A stretch of DNA of 5,466 bases, taken from Candidatus Hikarchaeia archaeon HikBin4. Lineage in GTDB: Archaea > Halobacteriota > Halobacteria > Halobacteriales > Hikarchaeaceae. The notes beneath the pieces were generated by a model. The model searched no databases. It was given only the letters and a program-made list of their open reading frames with translations, and was not told the DNA's origin. The DNA lies in NCBI GenBank assembly GCA_009889685.1, contig WTZT01000053.1:1-5466 (forward strand), read 5' to 3'. Made by a program: the position numbers and the translations under genes. Positions 1-5,466 of this stretch are shown here, in pieces; position 1 is the stretch's first letter, and each line of letters begins with the position of its first letter.

Positions 1-13
1 AGAGATATAATAC

Positions 14-1351
14 TTACAAATCCCGGTATCCGAGTTGGTCCATACTACTACTGCCCCAACGAATGCAATTGTAGTTTAGATCTATACGAGTATGGAAATG
101 AGTTGCTAGTAGTTTTCCGATACTTTCTTTTTCGGGATTTGACATACGAGCTAGATGGTCAGCTTTGTTGATTGTCGAGAGAGTTCCTTTGTGTATTGCC
201 ATTTCTTTAAATATGAAATTTTCAATTTTTTCACGCATAGAGGGATTATGAGAAAATGCATAGGGAGATTCTACGCGGAAAACTACATCTAATCTTGGGT
301 CATAGATCATAAAAAATGTTAGATCATAAGAGGAATGGTCTGGACTATCCACCCCACTAAATTCATGATCAATAAGAAATTCCCCAAACAGAGACGCAAT
401 TCCACTTTTAGAGATAAACCAATTTGTATAGACTAAATCTGAATTATTCGTAGCCGCTCTTTTTCGTACTTGTGGAGATACATGAGAACTCAATATTTGT
501 TTGAAGAACGAAGAATCGTGGGGCCAAATAAATGAATTCATTTCAGGGGGTAGGCGGTTGAATATGGATCTGATCGTCGTTGAACGGGGTCTTTTTACAA
601 ACCCGATCAAAGGGGGAGAATGTTCACCGTCAATAATAGGTTTGACAAATGAATCGATTAGGTCGATATATGCTTTTAATGCACGTCTAGAAGGACCGTT
701 TGCAAATAGCAAGTTTTGCAAATCGGGGTTTACATGATGCCAGCCTAACAGAGCTACTGGGAAAATTGGACCATCTAAAATTAGTATATCTTTGACAGAA
801 TTCGCCCATTTGAGTGCGTGGCTTCCTTCAGATAGATACAGAGCGGTTGCATGTAGCACACTTTCAAGTATCTCATTTTCGTTTGGGGGATCGGAAAGCT
901 TGGTCATGATCATAGTGTTGTCAGGAGAATCATATATATTGAAGAAATCGCTAGAGAGATTGGGTGCTAATAGGTCAGATGTGTGGTAGCACATTGTTAC
1001 TGTATCTGAACTATGAAGTTTTTTATCAGTGGGCTCTGTAGCCATGACTGCACGAGAATACGCCAATGACATTCCATTTGTGAAAGGCACATAAAGTGTC
1101 CCAGAATCTACCGCGTTTTGTGTGGGGAAGGGAGGTTCAATAGAAGGTGCGTCTCTAATCGGAAATGTTTTTATATAAAGTTCGGAATCAATGGGCTGGA
1201 GTATGGTCTTTCCTTTTTCGTTTTTAAGGGGATTTAGACGTTTCCAAATAGAAGAAGCAGATTCGTTAGTGCCATCCGAATAATACTCCATCGAAGGTAG
1301 GGAATCGAGGAAAGTTTTTAGCCGAGATGGGAGAGTTGAAGGAAGTGTCAC
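14..1351 (-). CDS. nurA: NurA-domain DNA repair nuclease, haloarchaeal type
   Basis: NurA is a 5'-3' exo/endonuclease that works with the HerA helicase, alongside Mre11-Rad50, to resect DNA ends in recombination repair. Seen, numbering from the GTG at 1351 (445 aa): PFPTQ (74-78) leading into VDSGT with the likely metal-binding D82; a PTDKKLH segment; LDGPI with D193, matching the second acidic NurA motif; GFVKRP (250-255); IDHEF (327-331); and RVESP (359-363) near the C-terminus. These match my recollection of haloarchaeal NurA proteins. The frame is open back to 1516, but that part overlaps gpmI antisense. The GTG at 1351 gives MTLPSTLPSRL, close to the start and length of haloarchaeal homologues, and a TATA-like box lies about 28 bp upstream, as expected for a leaderless transcript. 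The alternative ATG at 1291 would shorten the protein by 20 residues. The gene diverges from gpmI. No HerA, Mre11 or Rad50 gene is visible, but the window ends 13 bp past the stop. Family call fairly firm; start less so. Confidence 0.85.
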   Translation of the reverse strand: MTLPSTLPSRLKTFLDSLPSMEYYSDGTNESASSIWKRLNPLKNEKGKTILQPIDSELYIKTFPIRDAPSIEPPFPTQNAVDSGTLYVPFTNGMSLAYSRAVMATEPTDKKLHSSDTVTMCYHTSDLLAPNLSSDFFNIYDSPDNTMIMTKLSDPPNENEILESVLHATALYLSEGSHALKWANSVKDILILDGPIFPVALLGWHHVNPDLQNLLFANGPSRRALKAYIDLIDSFVKPIIDGEHSPPLIGFVKRPRSTTIRSIFNRLPPEMNSFIWPHDSSFFKQILSSHVSPQVRKRAATNNSDLVYTNWFISKSGIASLFGEFLIDHEFSGVDSPDHSSYDLTFFMIYDPRLDVVFRVESPYAFSHNPSMREKIENFIFKEMAIHKGTLSTINKADHLARMSNPEKESIGKLLATHFHTRIDLNYNCIRWGSSSMDQLGYRDL

Positions 1352-1376
1352 GTGTAAGTAGGTAATACTTCGATGA

Positions 1377-1382
1377 TTAAAA
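1377..1382 (-). promoter_or_regulatory. TATA-like box for nurA
   Basis: Read on the minus strand this is TTTTAA within ATGTTTTAATC, centred about 28 bp upstream of the GTG at 1351. Archaeal TATA boxes usually sit about 26-28 bp before the transcription start, so a transcript beginning at or very near the GTG would be leaderless. No purine-rich ribosome binding site precedes the GTG, which agrees. Prediction from sequence and spacing only. Confidence 0.4.
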
Positions 1383-1400
1383 CATGATGGCAAATTGCAA

Positions 1401-1412
1401 CGATGAATAGTT
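1401..1412 (+). promoter_or_regulatory. Weak BRE/TATA-like element for gpmI operon
   Basis: CGATGAATAGTT carries an AT-rich hexamer centred about 27 bp upstream of the gpmI ATG at 1437, the spacing of a leaderless archaeal promoter. The CGATGA part could serve as the B-recognition element. A near copy, CGATGATTA, starts 30 bp earlier at 1371 and runs into TTAAAAC, which is a better TATA match but would give a leader of about 30 nt. Either could be the true promoter. No Shine-Dalgarno sequence precedes the ATG. Confidence 0.28.
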
Positions 1413-1436
1413 GTGTATCCACGACTTGCTGTGTTT

Positions 1437-2948
1437 ATGGACGTCGCTTTAATCATCCTAGATGGATGGGGGATTTCGGATGTTAAAGAAGGAAATGCAA
1501 TTAGAGCCGCGAACACGCCTGTATTTGATCGCTTGTGTTTGGATGGAAAATATGGAACTCTAGAAACAGGGGGGAGATCTGTTGGCCTTCCAGAAGGGGG
1601 TGTGGGAAATTCTAAAGTGGGTCATTTAACAATAGGTGTGGGAAGAATCATAGAACAAGAACATACGCAGATTAATAGAGCGATTGAAAATGGATCTTTT
1701 TTTCAAAATGAGGTATTAAGAGTAGCTTTTGAAAATGTAAAATCCACGGGGAATAGAGTTCACGTAATAGGATTATTAAGTGATGCTGGAGTTCATTCGG
1801 ATGATTCCCACATCCATGCAATCATAGAAATGGCTTCGAAAAATGGAGTAGAGGTGGCAACTCACGTGATTACAGATGGGCGAGATACACCGCCGAAGAG
1901 TTCAAAGCGATACGTATCTAGACTCGAAAAGGTAGTTGAAAAAAGAAGGACTGGAAGAATTGCCACAATTACAGGAAGATATTATGCGATGGATAGGGAT
2001 GGGAATACGGAAAGAACTTTACAAGCCCATAATGCTATTGTGGAAGGGAAATCAAATTATGGGGCCAAATCGGGTTTGGTCGCTATTGAAGATGCGTATA
2101 CTCGTGGAGAAACTGATGAATTTGTCAAACCTACAGTAATAGAAAATGGTGATTTTTTTAGTAGAGGAGATATTATTCTCATGGCCAATTTTCGTGCAGA
2201 TCGTATGCGACAGATGTCTCTAATGTGTAAAGAAACTATGGCAAAGTATTATTCAGAAGAGGAATCTTCGAAGAACATTTTGACTATGTCAAATTATGAT
2301 GAAAGTTATAAATTCCCAGTTGCATTCCCTACTGCGAAACCTCAGAATACCATAGGAGAAATATTATCAGAGGAGGGTCTCACTCAGTTGAGAATTGCAG
2401 AAACTGAAAAATATGCTCATGTTACTTACTTTTTGAACGGTGGTAGGGAAGAAGTATGGAAAGGTGAAATTAGAAAGATGATCCCGAGTCCAAAAGTTCC
2501 TACCTATGATCAACAGCCGGAAATGAATGCTAGAAAGGTAACAGAAACTGCGATAAAAATTATTGAAGAAAAAGATCCCAATGTCTTGATTCTTAACTAT
2601 GCAAATCCAGATATGGTGGGCCATACTGGTGTATTTGATGCGACCGTTAAATCGGTAGAGGTGGTTGATGAAGAATTGGGTAAATTGGTAGAGTTCCTTA
2701 GAGAAAAGAAAGCTAAAATTATAGTGATTGCAGATCATGGAAATGCAGAAGAAATGGGAACGAAAAAGGATCCTCTTACGAGTCATACGTTTAATCCTGC
2801 GCCATGTATTTGTATAGGATTGGAAGGAGACCTAAGTAAAAAAGATATTAGAAAGGGAGGAGGTTTATCGGATATATCTCCGACTATACTAGATCTATTA
2901 GGAATAGAAAAACCGTCGGAAATGACAGGGAAATCATTATTACAATAG
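1437..2948 (+). CDS. gpmI: 2,3-bisphosphoglycerate-independent phosphoglycerate mutase
   Basis: Interconverts 3- and 2-phosphoglycerate in cytoplasmic glycolysis/gluconeogenesis through a phosphoserine intermediate and two divalent metal ions, usually Mn. From the ATG at 1437 it is 503 aa, close to the 510-515 aa usual for the bacterial-type enzyme. Seen in order: LDGWG with metal ligand D9; GNSKVGH with nucleophile S59; GVHSD with H120; DGRDTPP (147-153); RYYAMDRD with R181 and R187; NFRADRMRQ with R253 and R256; EKYAHVTYFLNGG with K325; PDMVGHTG with D392 and H396; ADHGN with D433 and H434; and TSHTFNPAP with H450. All catalytic and metal ligands appear present. Residue 60, after the catalytic serine, is Lys where the family almost always has Glu. 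An in-frame GTG at 1413 would add eight residues, but the family normally begins just before the LDGWG strand, so the ATG is preferred. First gene of a probable operon with the Nif3-family gene 19 nt downstream and dys. Confidence 0.96.
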   Translation: MDVALIILDGWGISDVKEGNAIRAANTPVFDRLCLDGKYGTLETGGRSVGLPEGGVGNSKVGHLTIGVGRIIEQEHTQINRAIENGSFFQNEVLRVAFENVKSTGNRVHVIGLLSDAGVHSDDSHIHAIIEMASKNGVEVATHVITDGRDTPPKSSKRYVSRLEKVVEKRRTGRIATITGRYYAMDRDGNTERTLQAHNAIVEGKSNYGAKSGLVAIEDAYTRGETDEFVKPTVIENGDFFSRGDIILMANFRADRMRQMSLMCKETMAKYYSEEESSKNILTMSNYDESYKFPVAFPTAKPQNTIGEILSEEGLTQLRIAETEKYAHVTYFLNGGREEVWKGEIRKMIPSPKVPTYDQQPEMNARKVTETAIKIIEEKDPNVLILNYANPDMVGHTGVFDATVKSVEVVDEELGKLVEFLREKKAKIIVIADHGNAEEMGTKKDPLTSHTFNPAPCICIGLEGDLSKKDIRKGGGLSDISPTILDLLGIEKPSEMTGKSLLQ

Positions 2949-2967
2949 GGATGAACATAAACATAAA

Positions 2968-3735
2968 ATGAAAACAAAAGAACTCGTAGAACGTCTTGAT
3001 GAACTTCTAGGTACTGAAAGGTTCGAAGAGATTGATTCTAGTGCAAATGGGCTTCAGATTGGATCGGGGAAGGGAACAATCGATAATGTTGTTTTTGCAG
3101 AAGATGCATCTATGGAAACTATAGAAAATGCTGCAAGTATCGGGGCAGATATGATGGTAGTGCACCATGGCATCACATGGGGAGAAATTGATAGGATTAC
3201 AGGAATAAATTACAACCGAATACGGGCCCTTATTGAGTCGGGCATATCGTTATACGTTTCTCACTTGCCATTAGATGCACATCAAGAATTTGGAAATGCT
3301 GCAGGACTAGCGAAAATATTAGAATTAGAAGATAGAGAACCATTTGGGAGATTGGGTACGGAATTCATTGGGGTCACAGGGGGGGTAAGAGATCCATATA
3401 CTCCAGACAGGTTAAGATCGTTTTTGGCAGGTGAACTGGATACAGGAGATGGGGATGTAAAGTTACTGAAGTTCGGGGTGGAGAGTATCATAAAAATTGG
3501 AATTGTTACAGGAGCAGGAGGAGATTGGCTAGGGGAGGCTGTTGAAAAGGAACTAGATGTTTTCATCACGGGGGAGGGAAAGGCCCGGATATATCATGAA
3601 GCAAAGGAATTGGGCATGAATGTGATATTAGCCGGGCATTATGCAACAGAGACATTCGGTGTTTTTTCACTTGAGAAAATTGTTTCGGAATGGGGAATGA
3701 AAACTAAGTATATCTCCCGCCCTACAGGGCTATAA
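2968..3735 (+). CDS. Nif3-family dinuclear metal-centre protein
   Basis: A 255-aa member of the Nif3/YbgI (DUF34) family, hexameric cytoplasmic proteins that hold a two-metal site. The biological function is not settled; some members are labelled GTP cyclohydrolase I type 2, and a metal-insertion or metal-chaperone role has been suggested. Seen: an N-terminal helix, then DSSANGLQIG (23-32); VVHHG with H66 and H67; SHLPLDAH (98-105) with D103; and near the C-terminus ITGEGK (200-205) followed by AGHYATETFG (222-231) with H224 and E228. These are the usual metal ligands, so the site looks intact. The length is that of the short form, without the PII-like insert seen in longer bacterial homologues. 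The start gives the normal family N-terminus. It lies 19 nt after gpmI and 4 nt before dys, suggesting co-transcription; the operon link gives no specific function. D+E is about 42 against K+R about 25, so it is only mildly acidic. Confidence 0.93.
   Translation: MKTKELVERLDELLGTERFEEIDSSANGLQIGSGKGTIDNVVFAEDASMETIENAASIGADMMVVHHGITWGEIDRITGINYNRIRALIESGISLYVSHLPLDAHQEFGNAAGLAKILELEDREPFGRLGTEFIGVTGGVRDPYTPDRLRSFLAGELDTGDGDVKLLKFGVESIIKIGIVTGAGGDWLGEAVEKELDVFITGEGKARIYHEAKELGMNVILAGHYATETFGVFSLEKIVSEWGMKTKYISRPTGL
3719..3730 (+). repeat. Small inverted repeat at the Nif3/dys junction
   Basis: GCCCTACAGGGC forms a 4-bp stem with a TACA loop, or a perfect 5-bp inverted repeat with 2 nt between. 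It covers the last codons of the Nif3-family gene and ends 9 nt before the dys ATG. No U-run follows, so it is not a terminator. At mRNA level it could affect initiation on dys, but such a short repeat may be chance. Confidence 0.25.
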
Positions 3736-3739
3736 AATC

Positions 3740-4732
3740 ATGGGGAAAGAATTTCAATACAACCCAATAGATCACATTGATGTGAAAAACAAAATGACGG
3801 TGTCTGAATTGATGAGTGAATATTCAAATGCGGGTTTTGCTGCAAATGCCCTGTCTGAAGCTGTAGACATATATACGGAGATGATAGAGAGGCAAGATGT
3901 TACAAATTTTTTGAGCATGGCAGGGGCAATGGTACCAGCAGGAATGAGGAAAATAGTGACCGGGTTAATACAAGATGGATATGTGGACGTGTTAGTTACG
4001 ACGGGGGCGACATTGACCCATGATGCAATAGAAGCATTGGGACATAAGCATCATCACGGATCGTCCGTTCAGAGGGGGGGGAGAAATGAAAGTAAGGTTA
4101 GAGAACATGATGAAAAATTGAGAGACGAAGGAGTGGATAGGATATACGATGTATATTTACCACAAGAGAGTTTTGCCGTATTAGAAGATCATCTTAGATC
4201 TAATGTATTTCCCAACATAGATGAGGAAATTTCAATTAGAGAATTTACGGCAGAATTGGGACGTGCTAATTCAGAGAGGAATGGGAATGGTAACGGGGGT
4301 ATAGCAGCGATGGCTTATGAGTGTGGAATTCCAATATATTGTCCAGGAATACAAGATTCAATACTAGGATTGCAAGCATGGATGTACTCCCAAATTTCAT
4401 CATTTTCATTAAATGCGATTGGAGATATGACGGAGATCAATGATATAGCGCACAATGCCAAAAAGAAGGGGGCGATGATAGTAGGAGGTGGATTGCCAAA
4501 AAACTATATTTTGCAAACTGTATTATTGACACCTCGTGCATATGACTATGCGGTGCAACTAACAGGAGATTCTGAACATTTGGGTGGGCTTTCAGGGGCT
4601 TCGTTAGACGAAGCTAGATCGTGGGGGAAACTTGAGAAAAATGCAAAAAACATTACGGTCTATGCAGATGCGACCATTACGTTTCCATTGGTCGTTGCTG
4701 CGGCTCGTGAGAGAGTAAATGATCCTAAATAA
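3740..4732 (+). CDS. dys: Deoxyhypusine synthase
   Basis: Catalyses NAD-dependent transfer of an aminobutyl group from spermidine to a lysine of translation factor aIF5A, the first step of hypusine formation; in haloarchaea the donor is reported to be agmatine. At 330 aa it has full family length. Seen: MTVSELMSEYSNAGF near the N-terminus; FLSMAGAMVPAGMRK (57-71) and DVLVTTGATLTHDAIEALG (83-101), the NAD-binding region; a His-rich loop (GHKHHHG, 101-107); VREHDEKLRDEGVDRIYDVYL (120-140), typical of archaeal enzymes; YECGIPIYCPGIQDS (193-207); GGGLPKN (249-255) with K254, the lysine that forms the enzyme intermediate; and a conserved C-terminal part with GGLSGASLDEARSWGK and an ADATITFP motif. 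Nothing essential is missing. The ATG lies 4 nt after the Nif3-family stop, so it is probably the last gene of the gpmI operon. It converges with the TIGR00300 gene. A run of eight G at 4074-4081 encodes part of Arg-Gly-Gly (112-114), a slippage-prone spot where the frame nevertheless stays intact. Confidence 0.97.
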   Translation: MGKEFQYNPIDHIDVKNKMTVSELMSEYSNAGFAANALSEAVDIYTEMIERQDVTNFLSMAGAMVPAGMRKIVTGLIQDGYVDVLVTTGATLTHDAIEALGHKHHHGSSVQRGGRNESKVREHDEKLRDEGVDRIYDVYLPQESFAVLEDHLRSNVFPNIDEEISIREFTAELGRANSERNGNGNGGIAAMAYECGIPIYCPGIQDSILGLQAWMYSQISSFSLNAIGDMTEINDIAHNAKKKGAMIVGGGLPKNYILQTVLLTPRAYDYAVQLTGDSEHLGGLSGASLDEARSWGKLEKNAKNITVYADATITFPLVVAAARERVNDPK

Positions 4733-4755
4733 AGGAAAATAGAATAAAAGAGAAA
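4729..4755 (-). terminator. T-rich terminator for the TIGR00300 gene
   Basis: Directly after the stop codon at 4756-4758, the minus strand reads as a pyrimidine-rich stretch with several short T runs (TTTCTC, TTTTA, ATTTTCC, TTTATTT). Archaeal RNA polymerase terminates at oligo-T stretches on the coding strand without needing a hairpin, so this fits an intrinsic terminator. The plus strand here is A-rich and gives no comparable signal for dys. Confidence 0.45.
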
Positions 4756-5466
4756 TTACTCATCTAGGAGTGCTTGCGCAAGCCGGGGGACGAACATACC
4801 GACATCGGTGACTACACCTACAGCGTGGGATGAACCGCGATCGAGGAGTTGGGTGACAGTTGCAGGGTTGATATCAACACAAACAGTTGGAGTAGTGGAA
4901 GGAAGACAATTTCCAACAGCTACAGAATGTAATAGGGTAGAAAGCATGAGTACTAAATCAGCTTTTTGTGTTTGCTCTCTGATTGCGTTTTGTGCTTTAA
5001 TTGTGTCAGTGATTGTGTCAGGAAGCGGTCCGTCATCTCGAATTGAGCCAGCAAGAACGTATGGAATATTGTTAGTTATGCACTCGTACATGACCCCACC
5101 AGTGATTATTTTTTGTTCAACTGCTGCTTTTATGGAACCGGCACGGATTATTTCAGAAATCGCATAGATATGGTGTTTGTGTCCTTTTCGGGGGTGGGCA
5201 AGTGTAGTTATATTCATGCCAAGTGAAGTTCCATAAAGGTTTCTTTCAAGGTCATGAACTGCAAATCCATTTCCAGCAGATATCATATCTACATAGCCTT
5301 CATGTACTAATCGCGACAAGTCATCACCCGCTCCAGAGTGTATTACTGCAGGTCCAGGAACCACGAGTAATTTTCCGCCTTGTTCTTTTGTGGCCTGGAT
5401 GGTTTCGGCTATTTTCTTGATCAAAGATTCAGAGGGACGTTCCGAAGATACCCCCCCTTGCATAAA
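4756..5466 (-). CDS. TIGR00300 / archaeal ornithine cyclodeaminase-type protein, 5' end outside window
   Basis: C-terminal 236 or so residues of a protein whose family is about 400 aa. The frame stays open to the window edge (Phe before the Met at 5463), and FMxxxVSSERP is an internal family motif, so the Met is not the start; the missing N-terminal part would hold the LOR/SDH conserved domain. Seen, numbering from that Met: KLLVVPGPAVIHSGA (31-45); EGYVDMISAGNGFAVHDLE (55-73); LYGTSLGM (76-83); GHKHHIYAISEIIRAGS (94-110); GVMYEC (123-128); NIPYVLAGSIRDDGPLPD (132-149); DLVLMLSTLLHSVAVGN (169-185); VCVDINPATVTQLLDRGSS (194-212); and VVTDVG (217-222). All are strongly conserved in archaeal TIGR00300 proteins. 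A Methanococcus member and the matching domain of cyanobacterial AgrE/ArgZ act as NAD-dependent ornithine cyclodeaminases (ornithine to proline plus ammonia); assigning that reaction here is inference. It converges with dys across 23 bp, and two blocks resemble dys. Confidence 0.9.
   Translation of the reverse strand, partial: FMQGGVSSERPSESLIKKIAETIQATKEQGGKLLVVPGPAVIHSGAGDDLSRLVHEGYVDMISAGNGFAVHDLERNLYGTSLGMNITTLAHPRKGHKHHIYAISEIIRAGSIKAAVEQKIITGGVMYECITNNIPYVLAGSIRDDGPLPDTITDTIKAQNAIREQTQKADLVLMLSTLLHSVAVGNCLPSTTPTVCVDINPATVTQLLDRGSSHAVGVVTDVGMFVPRLAQALLDE

Noticed and set aside
501..989. Plus-strand open frames of 78 and 65 codons inside nurA
   Set aside because: No recognisable motif, and they lie antisense to conserved NurA motifs. 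They are shadows of the real gene.
1413..1436. Upstream GTG start for gpmI
   Set aside because: The eight extra residues are outside the usual family N-terminus, and neither start has a ribosome binding site. The ATG at 1437 directly precedes the first beta-strand.
1352..1516. N-terminal extension of the nurA frame up to a GTG at 1516
   Set aside because: It overlaps the gpmI coding start antisense, including the conserved LDGWG region. The extra residues show no NurA similarity I recognise, and a start at 1351 gives family length.
2367..2977. Minus-strand open frames opposite gpmI
   Set aside because: Low-complexity Phe/Ser/Ile-rich translations typical of the reverse of Lys/Glu-rich coding sequence, with no independent support.
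3330..3390. Possible G-quadruplex in the Nif3-family gene
   Set aside because: There are enough G runs only if the 7-G tract is split and a 13-nt loop is allowed, so the match is too weak to call.
3731..3737. TATAAAA at the Nif3/dys boundary as a dys promoter
   Set aside because: It ends 2 bp before the dys ATG, too close for an archaeal TATA box, which should lie about 27 bp upstream of the transcript start. It is explained by the Leu codon, the TAA stop and the short spacer.
4808..5167. Plus-strand 119-codon open frame opposite the TIGR00300 gene
   Set aside because: It is antisense to highly conserved family motifs and has no promoter or ribosome binding site of its own.

Overview
This 5.5-kb window is ordinary archaeal chromosome, densely packed with five protein genes, two of them close to the edges. 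Deoxyhypusine synthase occurs only in archaea and eukaryotes. The archaeal TIGR00300 (LOR/SDH-type) protein and a NurA nuclease narrow it to archaea. The NurA and deoxyhypusine synthase sequences resemble haloarchaeal versions, but the DNA is AT-rich (roughly 40% G+C by eye) and the proteins are only mildly acidic. My best guess is a non-halophilic or weakly halophilic euryarchaeon related to Haloarchaea, for example a marine Hikarchaeia (Marine Group IV)-like lineage. That placement is inference.

Layout: (1) 14-1351, minus strand: a haloarchaeal-type NurA DNA-end nuclease, probably starting at a GTG. (2) 1352-1436: an 85-bp divergent promoter region with TATA-like boxes for both directions and a 9-bp near-repeat spaced 30 bp. 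(3) 1437-4732, plus strand: a tight three-gene run of gpmI (cofactor-independent phosphoglycerate mutase), a Nif3-family dinuclear-metal protein, and dys (deoxyhypusine synthase), with gaps of 19 and 4 nt. (4) 4733-4755: a 23-bp convergent gap whose minus strand is T-rich, a likely terminator for the gene on the right. (5) 4756-5466, minus strand: the C-terminal part of a TIGR00300 / archaeal ornithine cyclodeaminase-type protein, whose 5' end lies beyond the window.

How they work together: gpmI serves central glycolysis/gluconeogenesis, and dys makes the hypusine precursor on translation factor aIF5A. The TIGR00300 protein probably acts in arginine/ornithine metabolism, which also supplies agmatine or polyamine for hypusine formation, so the right half looks like a hypusine/arginine neighbourhood. 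Two conserved blocks of dys can be recognised in the convergent TIGR00300 gene, suggesting a shared NAD-binding fold. I see no RNA gene, mobile element, CRISPR array or clearly new system. The most useful leads are the fold similarity, a Lys next to the catalytic Ser of GpmI, and the phylogenetic placement.
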